A DNA stretch of 10,176 bases from Terriglobia bacterium (GTDB lineage Bacteria; Acidobacteriota; Terriglobia; UBA7540), in assembly GCA_030040295.1 (NCBI GenBank), contig JASHTZ010000694.1, positions 1 to 10,176 on the forward strand. The letters run 5' to 3'. The position numbers were made by a program, and so were the translations under genes. The notes beneath the pieces were generated by a model. That model was not told where the DNA came from, made no database searches, and saw only the letters and a list, made by a program, of their open reading frames with translations. This document shows positions 1 through 5,326 of the stretch, one piece after another; position 1 is the stretch's first letter; the number at the start of each line of letters is the position of its first letter.

Positions 1-2
1 TT

Positions 3-878
3 GTTGAACTCTTCGTCCGCATCAATTCCACCGGCACCGCGCTAACGCGCGCCGAGGTCCGCAATGCGAAGTTCTATAAGAAGGATTTCATGCGGCAGGC
101 ATGGAAACTGGCTAACAAGTTCCGACGCTACTTTGAGGAAGCCCGAATCGTGTCGTCATCGCAGGTAATCCGGATGAAGGATGTTGAACTGGTCAGCGAA
201 CTGCTTGCCTCGCTAGCGAATGGCGGACTGATAAATAAGAAGGCCGCAGTGGATCGTGCTATCGCAGGGGAAGGTGTGAACGGAAACACTATTAAGCGGA
301 TCGTTCAGGAGTTCACGAGCACCATGAACCAACTGCGGAGGATGTTCCCCAATCTCTATTCCACTCGGTTTCACAATCTCAGCGAGTTCTATAGCCTCTA
401 CATGGTTGTCTTTGAGCTTCAACAACAGAAACTAATCCTACGAGATCGAAAGCGGAATCGGATCGCTCAGGCCTTGCTTCAGAAGTTTTCAACGGGTGTG
501 GACGACGTACGAGAGCGGCAGAAGCGGTTGAAGGGCGCGCGGCCGGACGAAATGCTTTTTACGCGATATCTCTTGTCGGTGCAGCAAGGAACGGACGCAC
601 TCAGCCAGCGAAAGATCAGGTCGGAGATTCTTCACGGTCTGTTTGCTGGCCTTTTGGAGAGGAAAGACGAGCAACGGACGTTTAGCCCCGAACAACGGCG
701 GCTACTCTGGAATAGCGAGGATGAACATTACTGTAAGAATAAACGTTGCCGGGTAAAGTTAAAATGGGGTGATTTCCACGTCGACCACAAACGAGCGCAC
801 AGCCGGGGTGGCAAGACCTCATTGGAAAACGCGCAGCTGCTCTGCCCTCGGTGTAACACCTCGAAAGGTGCCAAGTGA
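3..878 (+). CDS. DUF262 / HNH nuclease-like protein, 3' part (5' end outside window)
   Basis: The frame is open from the left edge, so about 291 C-terminal residues are visible and the true start lies upstream; the first in-window ATG (90) is internal. The first residues read FVRINSTGTALTRAEVRNAK, the conserved end of the DUF262 (GmrS/ParB-like nuclease) fold. A helical middle follows. The C-terminus (about 715-875) is a zinc-type HNH module: CxxxxC (CKNKRC), then HVDH, an ENAQLLC segment and CPRCN, which supplies the second Cys pair and an Asn at the last HNH position. DUF262 proteins with a C-terminal HNH or DUF1524 nuclease, such as the GmrSD type, are associated with restriction of modified or foreign DNA. 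The toxin-antitoxin genes next door fit a defence island. The family call is firm; DNA cleavage and anti-phage activity are inferred. It ends at TGA and converges on the minus-strand toxin-antitoxin operon. Confidence 0.85.
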   Translation, partial: VELFVRINSTGTALTRAEVRNAKFYKKDFMRQAWKLANKFRRYFEEARIVSSSQVIRMKDVELVSELLASLANGGLINKKAAVDRAIAGEGVNGNTIKRIVQEFTSTMNQLRRMFPNLYSTRFHNLSEFYSLYMVVFELQQQKLILRDRKRNRIAQALLQKFSTGVDDVRERQKRLKGARPDEMLFTRYLLSVQQGTDALSQRKIRSEILHGLFAGLLERKDEQRTFSPEQRRLLWNSEDEHYCKNKRCRVKLKWGDFHVDHKRAHSRGGKTSLENAQLLCPRCNTSKGAK

Positions 879-896
879 ACGGATGTTTGCGCGGGT

Positions 897-926
897 GGCG
901 CATACATTGTCCTTTGTGTATGCGCC
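897..926. repeat. Perfect 10-bp inverted repeat (hairpin) after the HNH gene
   Basis: The arms GGCGCATACA (897-906) and TGTATGCGCC (917-926) are perfect reverse complements around a 10-nt loop, 18 bases past the HNH stop codon. A shorter outer pairing, CGGGT (892-896) with ACCCG (933-937), could extend it across an unpaired bulge. No T-run follows on either strand, so it is not a canonical intrinsic terminator. It may end or protect transcripts between the convergent genes, or be a palindromic repeat. Confidence 0.6.
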
Positions 927-981
927 GCACAAACCCGTGTGACCTCTCTGTCGCCGCCTCCCAACCGTGGCCGGTTCGGGC

Positions 982-1068
982 TTGGGAGCCGTAGTACAGG
1001 CACTCCTGCCTGTGTTCTCTGCACGGAAGCATCGCCCGAACTACGGGCAAGAGTGCCCGTGCTCCCAA
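982..1068. repeat. REP/BIME-like element: two hairpins enclosed by an outer inverted repeat
   Basis: Three nested dyads are visible. Outer arms TTGGGAGC (982-989) and GCTCCCAA (1061-1068) are perfect complements. Inside is hairpin 1, ACAGGCA-CTCC-TGCCTGT (996-1013), and hairpin 2, ACGGGCA-AGAG-TGCCCGT (1043-1060). Both have 7-bp stems and 4-nt loops, and both stems end in the same GGCA/TGCC core, so they look like two units of one repeat family. The element stops one base short of the antitoxin stop codon (1070-1072), in the gap between convergent genes. The layout matches REP/BIME-type dispersed repeats, which are mobilised by RAYT transposases in other bacteria. It could also act as a bidirectional transcript end. 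Copy number elsewhere in the genome is unknown. Confidence 0.65.
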
Positions 1069-1069
1069 T

Positions 1070-1390
1070 TCACGGCTTATTGATATTGATAAGGGCCTTT
1101 TCCACCGCTTCCGGGTTTCGATCGATCACGGTCAGGTAGGCGCGCACGGCGCTTTCGGGGCGCCTTCGCCCCTGCTCCCACTCCTGAAGCGAACGCGGGC
1201 TTACGGCGTATCGCCGCGAGAATTCCGCTTGCGACAGGCCCAATTTGGAGCGAATCGCCCTGACATCCACATCCTGAGGTACCTCGACGTAACGCATGGG
1301 AAGCGCCTTTCTTCCCTCCACGTGGTCAACAACCTCCTTCATGGCGGCGATCAATCGTTTACCCAATTTGGAGTGCTTGGGTTTGGTCAT
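1070..1390 (-). CDS. NadS/HigA2-like XRE-family antitoxin
   Basis: This 106-residue protein is the second gene of a toxin-antitoxin operon. It should neutralise the adjacent RelE/HigB2-like toxin by direct binding and repress the operon. After a basic N-terminus and the segment LIAAMKEVVDHVEGRKAL comes a helix-turn-helix at about residues 43-79 (VRAIRSKLGLSQAEFSRRYA, then SPRSLQEWEQGRRRP). The SQAEF...WEQGRRRP signature is typical of the NadS/COG2944 antitoxins paired with HigB2-type toxins. The ATG start overlaps the toxin stop as ATGA. A good ribosome site, GAGGGG (plus-strand positions 1397-1402), lies 6 nt upstream inside the toxin gene, supporting coupled translation. The REP-like element lies immediately downstream. 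Confidence 0.88.
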   Translation of the reverse strand: MTKPKHSKLGKRLIAAMKEVVDHVEGRKALPMRYVEVPQDVDVRAIRSKLGLSQAEFSRRYAVSPRSLQEWEQGRRRPESAVRAYLTVIDRNPEAVEKALININKP

Positions 1391-1716
1391 TGCATACCCC
1401 TCAGATGATTTACTAACCCTTTCAATTGCTTCTTGTCCGCCGGCGTCAGGTCTTCCTTCACCGCTTTGGCATAAACGTCCAGGAAGTAGACCACCTCGGC
1501 GCTGGAGCGGTAAAAGTAGATAACCCGTAAACCGCCCCGCTTACCTTTTCCTTGCCGCCCCCACCGTGCCTTGCGAACTCCACCTGTGCCTGAGACAACC
1601 GGGTGTATTTCCGGGTTCTCCGCAACGTGGAATTCCATGGCCGCACGCTCTTCCACCTCCAGCAATTTCGCTACGCGCTTTTCGTAGCCGCTGGTGTAAG
1701 CAAGGGCGGCGCTCAT
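1387..1716 (-). CDS. RelE/HigB2-family toxin (type II toxin-antitoxin)
   Basis: This 109-residue protein matches the RelE/ParE superfamily, HigB2-like branch, whose members are ribosome-dependent mRNA nucleases. Family landmarks are GTGGVRKARW (residues 43-52), GKGKRGGLRVIYFY (56-69, the basic RNA-contacting strand) and VYFLDVYAKAVKEDLTPADKKQLKGL (76-101). In-frame ATGs also occur at 1734 and 1788, but 1716 gives the usual family N-terminus. A strong promoter (TTGACC, 17 bp, TACAAT) overlaps the upstream candidates and would start transcription at about the 1716 ATG itself. The gene is first in the operon and overlaps the antitoxin by 4 nt; toxin-before-antitoxin order is normal for HigBA/NadS systems. 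All core elements appear intact. mRNA cleavage is inferred from the family. Confidence 0.88.
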   Translation of the reverse strand: MSAALAYTSGYEKRVAKLLEVEERAAMEFHVAENPEIHPVVSGTGGVRKARWGRQGKGKRGGLRVIYFYRSSAEVVYFLDVYAKAVKEDLTPADKKQLKGLVNHLRGMQ

Positions 1717-1722
1717 GTGGGC

Positions 1723-1751
1723 ATTGTACGGCATTGACGGACTACGGTCAA
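1723..1751 (-). promoter_or_regulatory. Strong sigma70-like promoter of the RelE-like toxin operon, probably leaderless
   Basis: On the minus strand, TTGACC (plus 1751-1746) and TACAAT (plus 1728-1723) are separated by exactly 17 bp. Each box matches five of six consensus bases. Six bases separate the -10 box from the ATG at 1716, so transcription should begin at or beside the start codon. No Shine-Dalgarno site could be present on such an mRNA. Confidence 0.7.
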
Positions 1752-1807
1752 GCACGATTCTCGAGTGCGGGAATTGGCCCGAAGACACCGGCGAGTCGCG
1801 CCCGTAA

Positions 1808-1829
1808 GCACAAATGGAAGCCTTTGTGC
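1808..1829. repeat. Short perfect inverted repeat in the relE-hicB divergent gap
   Basis: GCACAAA (1808-1814) and TTTGTGC (1823-1829) are perfect complements around an 8-nt loop, between the divergent RelE-like operon and the HicB-like gene. It could be an operator or a small hairpin. Nothing else is recognisable in this gap (1752-1880), and no HicA toxin reading frame was found there. Confidence 0.4.
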
Positions 1830-1880
1830 GGGGTGGTGATATCCGTACGGCTACCGGACTGCTTCATGTTATGCGGACCC

Positions 1881-1910
1881 TTGCTATTCAATATTTCTCG
1901 ATGATAATAG
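1881..1910 (+). promoter_or_regulatory. Candidate promoter for the HicB-like gene
   Basis: TTGCTA (1881-1886) is followed after 16 bp by GATAAT (1903-1908), or after 18 bp by TAATAG (1905-1910). Transcription would start close to the ATG at 1915, again predicting a leaderless message. No Shine-Dalgarno sequence precedes this ATG. The -10 is reasonable; the -35 is weaker than that of the RelE-like operon. Confidence 0.45.
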
Positions 1911-1914
1911 ACCT

Positions 1915-2119
1915 ATGGGCAAATCTAAAAAATTGTTGTCTTATCAAATCAGCCTGATTCCCGAAAAAAACCGGTGGTCACACGGTTCTTGTCCCGGCGC
2001 TTCCGGGCTGCGTCTCTTTCGGAAGCACGATTGAAGAGGCTACGCAGAATGCCCGGGAGGCAATCGAACTTCATCTTGAAAACCTCGCCGCCCACAATGA
2101 GCCTTTGCCCATCGCCTGA
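1915..2119 (+). pseudogene. Solitary HicB-like (UPF0150) antitoxin, frameshifted at an A7 run
   Basis: The ATG at 1915 opens MGKSKKLLSYQISLIPEK, then the frame is lost and ends at a TGA at 2032-2034. The frame one base later continues GGHTVLVPALPGCVSFGST and then IEEATQNAREAIELHLENLA, stopping at TGA 2117-2119. Joined, they form a canonical HicB partial RNase-H fold (VPALPGC, EEAxxNAREAIELHLE) of about 67 residues. The break lies at seven consecutive A (1964-1970); with six A the join reads PEKTGGHTVLVP with no other change. The cause could be a real mutation, a sequencing or assembly error, or transcriptional slippage on A7 that still makes some full-length protein. HicB normally neutralises HicA, but no HicA gene is visible on either side, so this is an orphan. 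The length suits standalone UPF0150 proteins, which lack a DNA-binding tail. Confidence 0.8.
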
Positions 2120-2188
2120 GGAATTTCCGGGCAACCTGTGATATCCGGGATTGCCGTAATTCAGGGCGGCCTTGGACGGGCGGAGAGC

Positions 2189-2575
2189 CTAGAAAAACAC
2201 TGCGGGAGATACGTGGAATTGTTTGCTCAGTTTCTCGATATGGGTTTTGTTGAGGTGTCGCTTCTGGTTCAGGACTTCGGAGACGATGCTCTCCGACCCA
2301 AAGATGGGGGCCAGGTCTTTTTGACGGAGGCCGTTCGCCTCCATGAGTGTACGGAGAACATCCACCGGAGAAGCGTCAGGAATCGAATGATGCACTTCTT
2401 CATACGCCTCGATCAAGGCTACCAGGACCAGGGCATATTTCTCTTCCTCTGCAGTGGGGTGATCTTTGCCAGCAAGCTTATCCAGGACCGACAGGTATTC
2501 CTGATGCTGGCGCTCCGACCGGATTGGCGTGGGGGAGCTGACATCGAGGGCGTACTTTTCGGCTATCGCTATCAT
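2189..2575 (-). CDS. higA: HigA-family antitoxin (COG5499, YgjM-like)
   Basis: This 128-residue antitoxin should bind and inhibit the preceding HigB toxin and repress the operon. The N-terminus MIAIAEKYAL resembles E. coli HigA (YgjM), which also starts MIAIA. A helical middle (EEEKYALVLVALIEAYEE, residues 43-60) is followed by an XRE helix-turn-helix at about 71-125: DVLRTLMEANGLRQKDLAPI, SIVSEVLNQKRHLNK and the closing HVSPAVFF. An in-frame GTG at 2587 would add four residues, but it falls on the ribosome site. AAGGAG (plus 2587-2592) is 11 nt upstream of the ATG at 2575, and this ATG overlaps the higB stop as ATGA, so 2575 is the better start. No terminator is evident in the 69-nt gap to the HicB-like gene, with which it converges. 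Confidence 0.92.
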   Translation of the reverse strand: MIAIAEKYALDVSSPTPIRSERQHQEYLSVLDKLAGKDHPTAEEEKYALVLVALIEAYEEVHHSIPDASPVDVLRTLMEANGLRQKDLAPIFGSESIVSEVLNQKRHLNKTHIEKLSKQFHVSPAVFF

Positions 2576-2862
2576 GGTTTTAGCCACTCCTTTTGATCGT
2601 ATTCAACGTGACTCAGAATGCGCCGGATGTAGACCATCCGCCAGGGGTATTTAATCGTGGCGATAAGCCTGCAGCGGTTATGGCTGATGTCGAACACCAC
2701 AAAGCGTCCCACGGTGTCCGAATTTTTCCAACTGTTCCGCACATCGGTAAAGTTCTTCCAGTCCGCATTCTTGGCTACCTTGTACCACGCGTCAAGGCAT
2801 GCGCCCCATTCGCTGTGTTTCGCCGAGGCTTCTCGAATCGCCTTTCGGCTGACGATTCGCAT
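2572..2862 (-). CDS. higB: HigB-family mRNA interferase toxin (YgjN-like)
   Basis: This 96-residue protein belongs to the HigB_toxin family (E. coli YgjN/HigB), toxins that cut translated mRNA on the ribosome. Recognisable parts are MRIVSRKAIREASAKH at the N-terminus, a W-rich middle (WYKVAKNADWKNFTDVRNSW), the strands RFVVFDISHNRCRLIATIKY (residues 53-72) and the C-terminal signature VYIRRILSHVEYD (77-89), where His85 and Tyr88 are typically conserved. An upstream ATG at 2877 would add MRRWL. The family starts with MRIIS-like residues, so 2862 is preferred. The gene overlaps higA by 4 nt, toxin first, as usual for higBA. Upstream is a dyad-rich gap shared with the divergent ygfK-like gene. 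The sequence looks intact. Confidence 0.92.
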   Translation of the reverse strand: MRIVSRKAIREASAKHSEWGACLDAWYKVAKNADWKNFTDVRNSWKNSDTVGRFVVFDISHNRCRLIATIKYPWRMVYIRRILSHVEYDQKEWLKP

Positions 2863-2867
2863 GAGCC

Positions 2868-2896
2868 ATCTTCGCATTTTGAGAAGTTGTCGTCAA
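2868..2896 (-). promoter_or_regulatory. Candidate higBA promoter
   Basis: On the minus strand TTGACG (plus 2896-2891) is followed after 17 bp by GAAGAT (plus 2873-2868), five bases before the higB ATG at 2862. The -35 is strong (five of six) but the -10 matches only three of six. If used, the mRNA would again be nearly leaderless. No Shine-Dalgarno site is obvious ahead of higB. Confidence 0.4.
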
Positions 2897-2900
2897 GCCT

Positions 2901-2948
2901 CACATTTGAATGCACCGGGAATCACATTCATATGTGGATGAAGTGATT
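2901..2948. promoter_or_regulatory. Overlapping dyads in the higB-ygfK divergent gap (candidate operator)
   Basis: Two inverted repeats interlock. CACATTTGAATG (2901-2912) pairs with CATTCATATGTG (2925-2936), 11 of 12 bases complementary, with a 12-bp spacer. The second arm also lies in a dyad whose outer arms are AATCAC (2920-2925) and GTGATT (2943-2948), with TTCAT/ATGAA inside. The block begins four bases upstream of the putative higB -35 and ends three bases before the putative ygfK-like -35 (2952). This is a natural place for HigA or another dimeric repressor to bind. The role is inferred from position only. Confidence 0.5.
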
Positions 2949-2951
2949 CTG

Positions 2952-2980
2952 CGGACATTACGAGGCATTTCTATTAGCAT
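2952..2980 (+). promoter_or_regulatory. Candidate promoter for the ygfK-like gene
   Basis: CGGACA (2952-2957) and TAGCAT (2975-2980) are 17 bp apart, each matching four of six consensus bases. Predicted transcription start is about 2987, leaving only a few bases before the ATG at 2992. No Shine-Dalgarno sequence lies in the 15 bases before that ATG, so the message may be almost leaderless. Confidence 0.35.
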
Positions 2981-2991
2981 ATCTCAATCTT

Positions 2992-5280
2992 ATGTCTGAG
3001 CTCGTCCCCATTCCGCTTCCTCTGCTTTTGCGCCGGGCGTTTCTCGAATATGAGCGCGAGGGAAAAATCTTCGACCTGCCCAAGGCGAAATTCTTCCGCG
3101 GGCTTCCTGGCCTCGATACTTCTGTCCGCTTTCATGGCCACTGTGCCTCGACGCCGCTCGGTCCTGCCGCCGGGCCGCACGACCAGTTGGTTCAGAACAT
3201 CGTGCTCTCGTGGCTGGGTGGCTCGCGCATTATCGAGCTCAAGACGGTGCAGATCCTCGACGAGCTGAAGATTCCCCGCCCCTGCATCGACATCATCAAC
3301 GTCGGGTACAACGTGGAATGGTCGCAGGAGCTGCGGCTTGAGCAGTCGCTGCGCGAGTACGTGGGCGCGGCGATGTTCATCGAAATCCTAAAGGCGTCGA
3401 AGCTTCTCGGCGAGGATTTCCCAGGCGACTGGGGCGCGACCATCTTCGATATGAGCGTGGGTTACGACCTAAAGGGGATCAGGTCGCCGCGCGTGCGGGC
3501 GTGGATGGATGCGATGAAGGACGCGACCGTTATCATCAATGAGCTGCGACCGTCGCTCACCGGTCCCTGGGCGCGGTATCGCGACTTGCCGTATCCCACT
3601 CGCATCAGCGATACGCTCACGCTCTCAACATTTCACGGCTGCCCGGCCGGTGAAATTGAAGGCATCGTCAGTTTTCTGCTCACGGAGATGGACCTAAACG
3701 TCTGCGTCAAGCTGAATCCCACCCTGCTGGGGAAAGCACATGTAGAACATCTGCTCCATGACGTGCTGGGATATCGAGACTTGCGGGTGACGCAGGAGGC
3801 GTTTGACAAGGACCTGCAATTCGCCGAGTCGCTGGAGATGATTCCGCGGCTCGACCGCCTGGCGCGCTCACGGGGCAAACGGCTTGCGGTGAAATTCAGC
3901 AACACGCTGGTGGTGAAAAATCATCGGACGTTCTTTAGCGAAGAAGTCATGTACCTGTCTGGAGCGCCGCTGCACGTACTCACGCTGAACCTAGTGCAGA
4001 AGTTCCGCGAGCACCTGGGCTTGCGAATTCTCCCACGGGACTGCGGGGAAGATTTATCCGGCAGCGCAATTTCGCTGCCCGAGGCCATTCCCACATCGTT
4101 CTCAGCAGGCTTGGACAGCAACAACATGGCGAATTGTGTCGCCATGAATTTCATTCCCGTAACCACCTGCACGGACTTGCTGCGGCCGGGCGGCTACGCG
4201 CGGCTGATTCGCTACATGGAAAAGCTGGGCGACAAGATGAATGCTCTGGGCGCCGCGCGACTTCCGGATTTTGTGGTCCGATACGCGGGCCAGGGCGAGG
4301 CTGCGGTCGAGCGCGTGACGCACGATTTGGTGGATTCGCTTCGCGCACAATTCGCCGGAGCCGATTCCGCGCAGATGGATGCGGCAAAGGCGTGGTTGGA
4401 GGGACACGTGGCGACGCACTTGAAGAACTGGGTGCGGGACGGCCAGGGTGTACCACTTCGCACCGTTTGTGCGCAGATTGAAGCCGGGGCGCATCGCCAT
4501 GCCCCCCTGCCCGGCGTGCTGGCCGGCCCACTGAGCGGCGCACTCGCAGGGCTCGAGCAGGCGCTCGTGGATGTGGCGGGCGTGCTCAATACTCCGATCC
4601 TTGTGAAGGAAACCACCGAGGATCCACGCTACGCCTGGGAGCAAAACAAAGGTGTGCCACGCAAGATTGGCTCGAAGCTTTGGCTCTACGATTGCATCAA
4701 CTGCGATAAGTGCGTGCCCGTATGCCCCAACGTCGCCAATTTCGTCTACGAGACCACGGCAGCGGAAATTGCCTACGATAACTACCTTCTCTCCCCTGGC
4801 GAGCCACCACAGCGCGTCCCGGGCGGCATATTCAAGGTCGCGAAGGCGCACCAACTGGCCAACTATGCCGACGCCTGCAACGACTGCGGCAACTGCGATG
4901 TGTTTTGCCCGGAAGACGGCGGGCCTTATGTCGAAAAGCCACGGTTCTTTGGCAGCCTTGAGACTTACAGGAAATACGCGGGGCGCAACGGGTTCTTTTT
5001 GGATTTTCAGAATGGTGAAACTACAGTTTACGGCACGATCGCCGGCGCAGCCTATCAGTTGAGCATGAACAAGCAGAACGACTGCGCGCGTTTTTTGACT
5101 GCTGAGGCGGAGGTGGAAATCCAGCCTAGCGGTGGCGCACCGGTGAGCTGGAATTTGAAATCCTGGGGTTCCGTACAGCCCTATAAGCTCGACATGCTTC
5201 CGTATTTGCAACTCAAATTGCTTGTGGAATCCGTCCGTGACCCGCGGCGCATAAACTTTGCCAATATCGTGGGAATATAA
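2992..5280 (+). CDS. YgfK-like dihydroorotate-dehydrogenase-fold / double [4Fe-4S] oxidoreductase lacking the FAD-NAD(P) domain
   Basis: This 762-residue protein resembles E. coli YgfK (putative selenate reductase subunit of the purine catabolism locus). The start matches YgfK closely: MSELVPIPLPLLLRRAFLEY against its PIPFEELL...FDEY. The N-terminal TIM-barrel-like part (about 1-430) shows TPLGPAAGPHDQLVQNI (54-70), RIIELKTVQILD (79-90), LSTFHGCP (211-218), VKLNPTLLG (239-247) and TDLLRPGGYARL (394-405). Residues 430-560 are helical and unassigned. The C-terminus has two ferredoxin motifs, CINCDKCVPVCP (568-579) and CNDCGNCDVFCP (629-640), each CxxCxxCxxxCP. YgfK itself is about 1,000 residues because a GltD-like FAD/NAD(P) domain sits before the ferredoxin part; here no GxGxxG motif or such domain exists, so the electron partner must be separate. 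No signal peptide; cytoplasmic. Family call firm; substrate unknown. YgeW- and SsnA-like genes downstream support purine-related catabolism. Confidence 0.85.
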   Translation: MSELVPIPLPLLLRRAFLEYEREGKIFDLPKAKFFRGLPGLDTSVRFHGHCASTPLGPAAGPHDQLVQNIVLSWLGGSRIIELKTVQILDELKIPRPCIDIINVGYNVEWSQELRLEQSLREYVGAAMFIEILKASKLLGEDFPGDWGATIFDMSVGYDLKGIRSPRVRAWMDAMKDATVIINELRPSLTGPWARYRDLPYPTRISDTLTLSTFHGCPAGEIEGIVSFLLTEMDLNVCVKLNPTLLGKAHVEHLLHDVLGYRDLRVTQEAFDKDLQFAESLEMIPRLDRLARSRGKRLAVKFSNTLVVKNHRTFFSEEVMYLSGAPLHVLTLNLVQKFREHLGLRILPRDCGEDLSGSAISLPEAIPTSFSAGLDSNNMANCVAMNFIPVTTCTDLLRPGGYARLIRYMEKLGDKMNALGAARLPDFVVRYAGQGEAAVERVTHDLVDSLRAQFAGADSAQMDAAKAWLEGHVATHLKNWVRDGQGVPLRTVCAQIEAGAHRHAPLPGVLAGPLSGALAGLEQALVDVAGVLNTPILVKETTEDPRYAWEQNKGVPRKIGSKLWLYDCINCDKCVPVCPNVANFVYETTAAEIAYDNYLLSPGEPPQRVPGGIFKVAKAHQLANYADACNDCGNCDVFCPEDGGPYVEKPRFFGSLETYRKYAGRNGFFLDFQNGETTVYGTIAGAAYQLSMNKQNDCARFLTAEAEVEIQPSGGAPVSWNLKSWGSVQPYKLDMLPYLQLKLLVESVRDPRRINFANIVGI

Positions 5281-5312
5281 TTTGATCGAGTTGCAATCTT
5301 AAATCGGGCATT

Positions 5313-5317
5313 AGGAG
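5313..5317 (+). promoter_or_regulatory. Ribosome binding site of the ygeW-like gene
   Basis: AGGAG lies 9 nt before the ATG at 5327. It fixes that start and contrasts with the leaderless-looking start of the upstream gene. This suggests the ygeW-like gene is translated from an internal position in a shared transcript; the 46-nt gap contains no terminator. Confidence 0.65.
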
Positions 5318-5326
5318 CAAACGGGA

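Noticed and set aside
1735..1914. A HicA toxin gene upstream of the HicB-like gene
   Set aside because: Two of the plus-strand frames translated in full here show no HicA signature such as the GSHH-type segment, and the likely promoter of the HicB-like gene occupies the end of the gap.
2138..2596. Plus-strand open frame of 152 codons in the higA region
   Set aside because: It lies opposite higA and shows no family features; HigA on the minus strand matches E. coli YgjM from its first residues.
4102..5211. Long minus-strand open frame (369 codons) opposite the ygfK-like gene
   Set aside because: It is the antisense shadow of a GC-rich coding sequence; no domain is recognisable, and the plus strand encodes a clear family with two ferredoxin motifs.
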